Assembly: GCA_013176395.1 (NCBI GenBank)
Contig: JABMLP010000010.1
Location: 620,001 to 684,000 of the forward strand
Direction: 5' to 3'
DNA from: Venturia oleaginea
Taxonomy: Eukaryota > Ascomycota > Dothideomycetes > Venturiales > Venturiaceae
DNA length: 64,000 nt
The notes beneath the pieces were generated by a model. It was not told the origin of the DNA. It saw only the letters and a program-made list of their open reading frames with translations, and searched no databases. Positions 1-9,535 of this stretch are shown piece after piece. Made by a program: the position numbers and the translations under genes. Numbering within the stretch: the first letter of the stretch is position 1; every line of letters starts with the position of its first letter.

Positions 1-1204
1 GGGGAGCATGGATTCATGTAATGGGAGTTAAATCCGTTTTGTACAAGAGGAGATGTGGGAGGGGTTGTTAAAGAGATTCGTGATGTCGTGGAACGTCAAA
101 ACTCAGATATTCATCTCTCACTCACTTATCGCGTTGTAAACCTGTGCGGACCATTAACATCTGAAAAATCTTCCCAGGAATTAAGATGTGTCTCCCAGAC
201 CCGAAACGTAGTTCCAATGCCAAATTTCTGCCTAATCTACCCCTACCGTTCTCCATCTTGGTTCCCTCTGCATTAGCTCATCCCTGGTTCAAGACAAACG
301 TCAAACCATCTTACCAACGCCGTCCCAACTATGAACTAAGCTCCTCACGGACAAAATTTAAGCGTTCCGTCTGCAAACCCGTGTCCCAGCAAAAATGGCA
401 TCCTCGGAGATATCGCGAATAACTTAGAGCCGAAGGCGCGAATCTACGAGGTACGCAAAGATCGGGCTAAGAATAGAATTCGATGATTTGAGCCGATCTT
501 GTTACTTGCCTCCGCCTCCGTACAACTCCTTCGCCCCGTAATTCCGTAGTTCGATAGAACATCTAAATTCGCCTTTGGAAACGCTCTCAAGTAGTAATAT
601 ACGCTTGTGGGAATAACGCTTCAACCCGTCGAAACGGCCAATTCGATATTCCCGCCCCCTAAACTCAATTTTCCCACTCACAATCCCGTTCAATCCGAAC
701 CTCGTTTTGCCTTCCTTCCTTGCTCCCTTCTTCCCCTTCTCAGCACACCCAACTTGGTATAACATCCATTCCCGTCTCCAAACCCCGCTAATCCTTGTTT
801 CCATCGATAGGTAGGTAGAAGCAAGCGCTGCAAGATAAATGATGCATAACGCACAATGCACAATATAGACATACCCAATACAGGAAAACTCATCCTCACC
901 GCTGGGAATAGACAGGGCAGAGTGGGGTTCAGATTAACCACACCAACTATACTATCTATCCATCCATTAAACTACTCCTACGCAGTACAGACACGCACAC
1001 AAACCAACCCTCTCCCCCTTCTCTCAAATCAAGACGCCTATATATATTAGTATCCGCAACCAAAAAATTGTACCAGTCATTTGAGAGAAGGAGTACAAAC
1101 AGTTCCAGGGCAAGGCGAGACGAGGCGATCGAAATTCCTCTTTAACCAACAACTACTCATTAACAACCCGAGCAATCATTAAGGGAAAGGAGAAAATAAT
1201 AATA
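1..1204. other. Gene-poor left flank
   Basis: No convincing gene is visible. Open frames are short, overlap on both strands, lack recognisable domains and have no plausible splice continuation. The longest candidate (502-861, minus, 119 codons) is low-complexity and looks non-coding. The stretch ends at the left end of a Fot1-like transposon. Confidence 0.6.
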
Positions 1205-1247
1205 TATAACGTATTCCACCACCGAGCCGGCCACTTTTCCTTGGCAC
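1205..1247 (+). repeat. Left terminal inverted repeat of Fot1-like element
   Basis: This 43-bp stretch is the exact reverse complement of 2986-3028 (43 of 43 by eye). It reads inward as ACGTATTCCACC... through GGCCGGC-type sequence to TTGGCAC. TA dinucleotides flank the outer end, as expected for a TA target-site duplication of the pogo/Fot1 group. Fot1-type elements are known for perfect inverted repeats of about this length. Confidence 0.93.
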
Positions 1248-3024
1248 GACCAACGCATGTTACGACTCTTCAATTTTATCGCTATCAACAATAGATTCCA
1301 AGTCCGTCGTGCTACTATCTGATTCAGAAGATATCTCGATATCCTTTTTACACGTTCGCGCATTGTGCCCAGTCGCGCCGCAGTTCCCACAGCGCCTTTG
1401 AGTTGGTCGCGCTGTTTCTTGATCACCACTACTACGAGTATTCTTTGATCCCTGAGGCGCAACAGACGCCTCAGCAGCTACCCGCGCTGCTGCAGTCCCA
1501 TACCCCATAGTGCCACCTTACTGGATCCGCTTTCATTTACGCGATTTTCGCTTCGTCATTACTGCCAATTGCTCTTCAAGCTCGTGGTTTCGTGCAACAA
1601 GTAGGGCGTTCTGGTGCAGCATCAATTCAGCGCCTTTAACAAGTTGTGAAAAGCTTGCCTGCGCAGTAACTGGTGACCGAGTAAAAGACTCGCTTACGAG
1701 CTTGGAGTGGGATCCAAATTCATGAGTATTGCTTGGAGTCTTTGGCTGCCACGGCGTTCCTAGGAGACGGGGTTCTGGCGGGGTACGTAGCCGTACTTCA
1801 AGGCGACCCAAGACTACCTGCGCGTTAATAGGGACTAGCCCTACTACCTCAAAGGCCTCTCGACAATTTTCTCCCGTAAACACGTCGAAAAACGCGTCTT
1901 TAAAGGCAGGGAGAAAGCCTTCCTTGTTGATATGGTACACGCGTCAGCGCGCCAAGTCCCGGATGCGTCGGGAGTACTTGTGCTTTAACGGCGAGAAGCA
2001 GAACACGTCAAGGGGCTGGAGTATATGCGACGAGTGCGATGGCATGCAGAAGGTTAGGATCTTATTTTCGAGGCAGTAGTCCTTGAAATCCTGGCTGAAA
2101 TGGCTCTCATGGCCGTCCAAGATAAGCAGCCTGTACCCCCCCACCTGCCGCGCCTTTGTATACGCGTCAAAATGCTTCAACCACTCAAGACCAAGCGCGT
2201 TGTTTGTTCAGCCGTTCTCAGAGACTGAGAGCTTCCAATTCCGTGGTATGTCTGCCTCCTCATACCACGCAGAGATGTGAACGCGTCCTTTATAGATAAT
2301 GAATGGCGGGGTCGCATACCCAGCTGCGCAGATGCTCTGAATAACCGTAACCCATTCGCGACCGCCCGGCTGGATGAGTTCAGGTCTTGTACGTCTTTCA
2401 GAGGCTGTAACGACCTTCATTGACCCAATAACGCCCATCTGGGAGTCAATCTCGTCAAAGTTGTGCGTATCCTCATCGTGGACGCCGTACTTTGCCTTAA
2501 GTGTCTGCAACGAGCTTGAACCACGCGCCAATAATCTCTGGATCTTCCTGTAGTATCCTCTGCCTATCCTTTGCTCGATTGAAGGCTACCTTGAGCTTAT
2601 CTGAGCGCGTTACGAATCTCTCAGCCCAGTTTTTGCCTACTGGCTCTCCACCGCGTATACCCAGTAGTTTATCCGCCATATCTGCCACCTCACACAGCCG
2701 GGGTGCGAATCCTCGCGAATCGAGATCGAGGATATATCGGATAATCGTTTGCTCTTCTATCGTAGTGAGATTATGAGAGTTTGGGCGAGTTTGAGATCGA
2801 GAGGTGATTCCGCGAAGCCGATCAGAGAGCCTTTGGTGTTTAATGTTAAAGGCTGTAGCAGCGCGCCGTAGGCTTTGAAATTGGCCAGAGGTATAAGCCT
2901 GAAAAGCGACATCAATTCTACCTTCTTCTTGAACGGCTATCGCGTTGCGTTGTTGAAACATTACGTGTTAAAGAGGATAAGGGCTGTGCCAAGGAAAAGT
3001 GGCCGGCTCGGTGGTGGAATACGT
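1209..3024 (-). mobile_element. Fot1/pogo-like DNA transposon, decayed inside
   Basis: An element of about 1.8 kb bounded by perfect 43-bp inverted repeats and flanked by TA, carrying a single transposase gene on the minus strand. Size, ends, TA target and protein all fit the Fot1 branch of the Tc1/mariner-pogo superfamily, which moves by cut-and-paste. The internal gene is broken (one frameshift, four in-frame stops), so this copy cannot make its own transposase. Its ends look undamaged, so it might still be moved by an active relative elsewhere; that is inference. The mutations seen are not mainly of the CpA-to-TpA type, so strong repeat-induced point mutation is not evident. Confidence 0.92.
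1260..2961 (-). pseudogene. Broken Fot1-like DDE transposase with C-terminal zinc knuckle
   Basis: Read from 2961 downward, the product starts with a helix-turn-helix/CENP-B-like DNA-binding region (RRAATAFNIKHQRLSDRLRG), followed by the DDE catalytic core. Three acidic residues can be picked out: in NFDEIDSQMGVI, in LLILDGHESHF and in HILQPLDVFCFSPLK. A C-terminal CCHC knuckle (CGNCGATGHNARTC) precedes an acidic tail. Breaks: one extra base near 2503-2510 shifts the frame between LVADT and KAKYG; in-frame stops lie at 2208-2210, 1944-1946, 1533-1535 and 1518-1520. Outside these points the frame continues smoothly, so decay is recent to moderate. It fills almost the whole space between the inverted repeats. 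Confidence 0.9.
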
Positions 3025-3028
3025 TATA
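2986..3028 (-). repeat. Right terminal inverted repeat of Fot1-like element
   Basis: Exact 43-bp reverse complement of 1205-1247, ending outward in ACGT followed by TA. The transposase start lies just inside it. Confidence 0.93.
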
Positions 3029-4392
3029 CATATTCGCCAAAGAAAATATCCAACTACCAGAACCTCCCAAAAGCAATCAAAGAACCATAGTATTATCCAA
3101 ACGAAGCAATTCATCGCCCATCCATCCTCCTCTATCCATCCACACCCAATCCCACCCCAAAAGTTCAAAACCCCTCCCCCCCATAACCACCTACCAAACT
3201 AAAAAAAAACCGCCAATCCTTCCAATCCATACATAACAAGAAAAAAAAAGCCCACAAACAACTTTCACAACCAAGAAAAACCTGCCTAGCGAAAAATTCT
3301 AATTCCAGATATTTCGAGGCAACTAAAAAAGGCCTGTCCGACTTTGCTCGGCTATTTTTCAAAGATACTAATTTCCCACCCTCTGTGTAGTCTGTACAAG
3401 AACAGACACACGTGGCCGATGGCCCGCTAGCGAATAGGCCGAGGTGAGAAGATTTAATATCCCGATCCGTTGTCCCTGAAAAGTCTCTTTGGCATCAAAA
3501 AGCCAAGATACCAAACTGCGTGTCCAATTTCAATCGGTTCAAGAGCCTCGTAAATATTCAATTGGATGAGGCTCCTAAATTACGTTGCAAATTGGGCAAA
3601 TGTGATGTGGCAAGCGAACATGACGACGTCGAAAGTGCTTTGTGACCACAAATATGACACCCGCAAATTCAGATACCTCAAAGTGATTCAGTCAAGAAGT
3701 ATTCACGAAGACGAGGGTAGGGACTTCTTAAAAGACATAGTTGTCGACGGGAGGCAAATCTCACCAAGGTTCCATAATCTCCAACAACAGAGCCACAAAA
3801 TACATCGACACTCCATCGCAAACCAAGAAAACAAAACTTCAGATGAACCGCAACCTGTCTGCTCTTCTCACCAATTACCACATACACATCTTCTTCCCAT
3901 CAAAAGCGCACTCCGAGCATCCTTGGCAGTTAGTGAGTAAACCATCCCGAAGTAAATTGTCCGACCCAAAGAAAAGTTGCGATAAGAGGAAAGGAAGGCA
4001 AGATGCTCTCGGTATATCAAATCGACCCACGACACCGCACCGGCTAACCCAAACTCGCAAACAAAAGCAGAATGACATATGAACGCGACAATGACACCGA
4101 GACCAAAATCCGATCGCTTGTTCATCTCGACTCAACGACCGCGCAAGGATTTTCGCGGCGGAGCGACCTCCGATAGGTACTTTTCTATTATTCGACCCAG
4201 GTCAGCAAGGAGAAAAGAGAGGCAAATAATAGAATTTGCAGATTAAATGATTCCCAAAGACAGAAGGGCAAGCCCCAGTGGTGAGCAACTGCGCCTAGAT
4301 CCGGAGAGAGAAGAAGAGTCGTGATCGGGGGATAATTTTCGTTGCGATTAAGAGTGTAAGATGTGGCTTGGTGTTGTAAAGTCGCCGGAAGA
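3029..4392. other. Intergenic, no gene seen
   Basis: A/C-rich and low-complexity near 3080-3260, otherwise unremarkable. Several short overlapping frames occur on both strands without domains or splice continuation. The right end should hold the 3' untranslated region of the septin gene. Confidence 0.6.
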
Positions 4393-6126
4393 TTAACTGC
4401 GCAGCGAGAAACCGCCTCTCTTCTTCTCCTTGGGATCCGGATGCTTACCCGTCTCTGCTCGAACCTTCTTCTCCTCAAGATCTGCGCGCTGTCGCTCAAG
4501 TTGATCCTTCATTTCCTTGTGTCGTGCGTAAAGTTCTTCTTCGCTCTGCCGCAGCTTGCTTTCCTTTTCTGCAACCTTTTGCTGGAACACCATCTTCATT
4601 TCCATTTCCATTTTCTGGAGCTTCTGCTCATGCAGCGACCTCTCCTCTTCTTGCTTGACCGCTGGATTAACCTCCTTGAAGACACTTGGGTCCTGGGCGA
4701 CACCCATCTGGGTGAGCTTCTCGGACCGGTAGTTCTCGTAAAGAGAATTGTTAGTGTGCTCCTTGAGTTCTTCCATGTGGGTTCGGATGAGCATCTGTCG
4801 GAGTTTGACGAAGTCGCAGTGCTCCTCGTTGTCGACTTCGATGACACCCCAGGGATATCTTCGTCCGCGAACCTTGCGTCCATCGGCAGTTGTGACTTCG
4901 GCATTAGCACCAACGACAGCAAAAGGAACCTTGGACATTATCTCGGCGTTCTCAGCTATCGTCTCCTCATCATCGAGCTCATAGCGAGGGCCCTCGAAGA
5001 TTTGGATGTTGTGGTACTGGATATCTGCCAGGATCTGTGGAATTTGTTAGATTGTGAATGACGCATGGGAGGCTCTCGAACTCACTCGCTGCTTAAAGGC
5101 CATGATCTCATCGTCGGTAAGAGTATCGGCCTTTGCAATAACGGGAATCAAGTTGACCTTGGTGTGAAGGCGGCGCATGACCTCGACATCCAATGGCTTG
5201 AGAGAGTGACCCGTTGGCTGGATGAAGTATACACAGGCGTGGATGCGGTTGTCAACAATGTTCATGCGGTTGACCTTGTTCTCAGCATCGAGATAAGAAT
5301 CGAAGCGTGCCTCGATGTTCTCGACAATTGGTCCCCATGAAGCATCGTTATTGACAAAGTCTCCGAAGCCAGGCGTGTCGACGACGGTCAAACGTAGTCG
5401 CACACCGTTCTCCTCAATATCTGCGCTGATTGATTGTATCGAAACAGTTTTGGGAATTATATCGAGGGAAGGTGCCTTGCGCTCCCTGGGTGGGTAAAGT
5501 GAGGTGTTGAAGAGGGTGTTAATCAAAGTCGACTTTCCGAGTCCGGATTCACCTGCATTGTGTCAGTCCACGCGTATGAATTGGGATCGGTGTCTCGAGA
5601 AGAGGTGTGCGAAACATACCGACGACCATAACATTGAAGTTGAAGCCCTTGCGGACACTCTTGCGATGCCATTGGTTGGGCAAGTTTGCGAAACCGACGT
5701 AGCCTGTCAACTTTCGGCGAACGATGTTCCTCATGTCGCTGGCGGCTTGTGCGGCAGCCTTTGGGTCTTTTGACGACACGGTCTGGGGAATAGCTCCTGC
5801 ACCATCTGTCATTATATTGCTCAGCTCGACGTGAGACGAAGCTTGCTTGCCATTCGACATGGTGGGACTGGTAGGTGTTGGAGACAGCCTGGCCGGTGGT
5901 GCGCCGTTTGTAGCTGTGAAGAGTTGGATTAGCAAAATGTCGCTGTTGTTTTGAAGTGTGGTGCAAAGTGCAGGCCTGACGGCGACGATCATGCCAGTTT
6001 CATCAAACTGACACGTCGAGCCAAGTTGGCAGAGAAATCTGGCAGTAGAATGTCGAATGCGCGACAGGCGAGAGGGCAATGACGGGGCGGATGGATTTTG
6101 TCATATACGAGCTCGAACTTACCCAT
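4393..6126 (-). CDS. aspB: Septin, AspB/Cdc3 type
   Basis: A filament-forming GTPase of the septin ring and cortex. My model has four coding exons (6126-6123, 5913-5620, 5552-5086, 5034-4393) giving 468 residues. The start exon is only ATG plus one G, followed by GTAAGT; joining it at 5913 gives [13 protein letters not shown], which runs into the septin frame. P-loop GESGLGKST lies at about 100-108, switch motif DTPG at about 158-161 and the guanine-specificity motif AKAD at about 239-242. A C-terminal coiled coil of about 65 residues (from about 380) is expected for the Cdc3/Cdc12-type group. Introns are 209, 67 and 51 bp with good GT..AG ends. The very close resemblance to AspB of Aspergillus supports the name, though orthology is by recognition only. 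Confidence 0.93.
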
Positions 6127-7064
6127 GGTGGAGGCAGCAGCCTACTGCGCTGTTCTCTAGGAGGCGGTTTAGGGCTTCACTCTGTTCAATGGCGCCTTGG
6201 TTAGTGAGGGCAATGTGGAGTGGCTCGCGATGGACAATTGGTGTTTGTTGGTGTTTGTTGGTGTTTTTATTGTTGTTGTTGTAGGGTGAAGCGACGTGGT
6301 TGGGTGTGAGTTGGCTGTCAGGAGTTCGCTGGGCCGTACTGTCGTTCGGCATGGATGGGGACTGGGGAGAAGGCTTGACTTACTGGGACTCTGTGTTGAC
6401 GGTTGCGGTGGGCTCTTCCTTCCTTTGGCGGAGCGTGAGTGAATGGCTGCCACGTCTTGTGTCGACAGCAGAAGTTGCAATGGAGAACAAGAACACTCAA
6501 AGTTGAATTGTCAGGGAGGTAACACGGACTGGTCAATGTCCCGGTGTGGTGTGCCCCTGGAATTGTCCCCTTCTTCTGCGTGAGGCCAAAGCGGCCTAGT
6601 GTGCCATTTCTGGGGAACCACTAAAAAGCTGAAGATGCCACAGCTTGCAGGTCCATCCTTTATTCACCATTCCGAGTCTTGGAGAGGGTTGAGACGACTG
6701 CCGTGCTTGCTATCGAGCTGCCAAAGTCGTGTGAGGCTTCTTTCTCCAAGTTGGCAACTGCCATCGTGTATTCTATCAATCTGGCGTTCCTGCATTTGGC
6801 AGTGCGTCACGGAGCACAATTGAGCTGCACAGGGGGATCTTGATTGTGGTAATTTGGTGCTACAGGAACAACGGGCGTGAAGAAACTTTGGCAGCTCTGG
6901 CACCCATGTTTGACACCTGTAGGTATGTATGACCCTTTACCTCAAGCTTAATGTGAACATTGCGAGCCTCACCAACTAAATCCAAAATGGGTATCCAAAC
7001 TGTCCAAAAAAACACGCAGCAATGCCAAACTCGATATCCAAAACCAAACGCAGATAGCAACTAA
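6127..7064. promoter_or_regulatory. Septin upstream region and EXO70 3' side
   Basis: Holds the septin promoter and leader, including a short T/G repeat (10-bp unit GTGTTTGTTG from about 6241, then GTT repeats to about 6282) and, further away, the 3' flank of EXO70. No gene is supported. Confidence 0.5.
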
Positions 7065-9139
7065 CTACCCCAAGCTTGCCAACGCTGATGTCATCGCAGA
7101 CTTGTCGTACTTGACATACTTTCCTTTGCCCTTGTCAACTTCATGGTATCTGTCGTAGAATTTCGTGTACGCTGGTCCTATCAATGCCGTGATCTCCTTC
7201 GCAAGCTCTGCTCGAACTTCTCGCTCCATGCCATAGCCTCGGTGCTTGGTCATCTTCTCATCAAAAGCCCCATTGAAGTCAATAAACAACTTCTTGACAT
7301 GCTCCCTCTCCTTGCTACCCAGCGTCTTGACCAGAGAAGCCGATTCACCAACTGTGCCTGATGGAGGCCGCATCGTCTTGGTATTCTGCGCCGTCATCAA
7401 ATTCCTGGCCATTTCTGCCCATGTTGCCAAGTAGTTGTTTTTACACCGTTTCTTGCTGGGCTCGAGTAGTTTCGGCACAATGGTTTCCAAGAGGGAGTTG
7501 AGCTCGGAGCCTCTAATCATGCGTTCAATCACTGCAATGTTGTTGATCATGAATATGCTCTGAAGAGCAGGGCCTTTGAGAAGTAGACGAGCTCGGTTTT
7601 CGAGCGCATCCAGCAGCGCGATCAAAGTGTCCGATGCGTAGTGAGCAAAGAGTTGGTCGCCGTCCGCCCCGACGTCGAAAGAGCGTAAGCTAGGTGCCTG
7701 CGAGCCCATGGGTGAGTTTGATTGTTTCGACCACCCTCCATCACCAAGAGATCTCATCACCGAGGCCAGCGGGTCCAGGTATTCCGTTAGCGTCTGCAGC
7801 CTGGTAACAATATCCGCCGTGACTGCGTGCGCTCCGCCGTCCATGGGGAGAGCGACGAGCGATTGCACTCGTTGACGGGTGTCGTCCAGCATTTTGCCGA
7901 TCGAGGACATTGCCGTTTCGCGGATTGGTTTTGCTGTATCCATGATTGGCTGTTTGAATTCTCCTACAAGCTTCTCTAAGCTCATTGCGAGGCGTTGCAC
8001 GATGCCTATAATCTCAAACGCTAGGAAGCAGTCTGTCATGAGGTTGTTTTGTATATGCGTGTTCAGGGCTCGAAGCGTCTTCGCAAACTCGTTGATTGCG
8101 TTTCGAAGTGTCGATACGCAAATTTTGGGCCATTCCTCGCGAGTAAATATTGGAGTGATGTTGGAGTATTCTGCTTCCACCATCTGTCGAAGGCCATCTG
8201 CATACATGCCCAGACCATTGTTTCCCCGACGGTATATCGCATCAGCACTTGTTTTGCGAGCTGTAGACTCTGACGCCAATGCCAAATTACGCAGACTCGC
8301 TGCAATGTAGTCCCCTCGTATCTCGGCGTATGATTTGGCAGTCGGGTACTCCTGGGGAGCGTTCTGTCCTGTTTGTGCCACAGAGGCTTTTACGTGGCCA
8401 TGGATTTCTCTCAGGCGCGACACCTTCTCCTCAGGTATGGTTGGAAAGGGTTGATCTAGTGTAATCAGTCACTACAATTCGATGACGAGGTGAAAAACCA
8501 CTGACTCTTGGTGATATAATGCAGCGGCTCCAAGGTCTTCGCATCCTCTCCATCCTGTAGAATATCCCGAAAAACATCTTCCAACTGTCTGGCACCGTAT
8601 CGCAAAAGTTGCGCAAGGTCGTTTATGGCATTCTGGTTAGACTTGAGCTGTGATGCCTTCAGGCCAGCAAGAGCTCGTGTGGCACGATCAATGGAGGCAA
8701 TGTAATTTTGTATGCCAACCTGGCGAGGACTGCACCACACTGGTCAGTCTTTCAATCGACTGGAGGAGAGTTCCAAGCACGTACTCGCTGCGAATTATCT
8801 GTTCCTCTCGGTCTCTTTGGTCCAGGGGCGCACGGAGTCGGTCGATAACGTCGATAACTTTGTCAATGTCTAGAAACGTGTGAGTGACTAAGTCTCAATA
8901 TGTCGTTGCGTACTGAGCGTCAAGGACAGCTGATGGCACATACTCGTGTTCGTAGTCTGGAGCCGCCTTGTATTGCTGAAGATTGGGGCTATCGCTTCCT
9001 CGACGCTTTTACCACTCGTCTCCAAGCGATCCATAGATCCTTGGATCCTCTTCGTCAAAGTCTTCAGCTTCTCCAAGTTGGCGTACAAGACTTCCACCTC
9101 AGCACTCTCCTCAGCGAAAGCTGCCTTCCGGGCTACCAT
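7065..9139 (-). CDS. exo70: Exocyst complex subunit Exo70
   Basis: Subunit of the octameric exocyst that tethers secretory vesicles at growing tips and septa; in the family the C-terminal part binds PI(4,5)P2 and Rho GTPases. Four exons (9139-8944, 8869-8785, 8729-8506, 8455-7065) with introns of 74, 55 and 50 bp give 631 residues, a typical fungal Exo70 length. The N-terminus is helical and coiled-coil-like (about 1-80). The helical-rod body follows, with the family-typical C-terminal stretch [20 protein letters not shown], which contains the basic patch expected for lipid binding. The start codon is the first ATG in frame ([11 protein letters not shown]). The second junction (8785/8729) is the least certain, because another acceptor nearby would alter one or two residues. 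The phospholipase A2 gene lies upstream in divergent orientation. Confidence 0.93.
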
Positions 9140-9535
9140 CGCGATCGTAGGCCGGGGCCGAGGCCGTTCGTGTCGAGAGAGAAATGAGATCGGTTGACTA
9201 TAAGTATATCCGAGTGATCATAATGTGTCCAAAAGGAAAGCAATGGGTAACAGGTCTGGTCCAAAATAAACGCAGAGATATGATGGGTGTCGAGCTTTGA
9301 TGCTCAGGCTTGCTGTCGAGTGGCAGGGCCTACCATACAGCGGGTCTTGCCGTAAATATTTGGCGTGTTCTCGGCGGGCGCATGGCAATCGATTCGCAGG
9401 GGTGCTTTTCAATCCCAACAGACGCGACGCGGCGGTAAAACTCGACGAAAACCTGATTTCCATGACGGCGAAGTGGTGATAACAATCCCGATTCCATGTC
9501 TGGTGGTAAAACCACTTCTAGACCTCTGGTAAACC
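9140..9535. promoter_or_regulatory. Shared upstream region of EXO70 and phospholipase A2
   Basis: A 396-bp gap between two divergent start codons, so it must hold both promoters. I see no clear TATA box or repeat. Confidence 0.5.
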
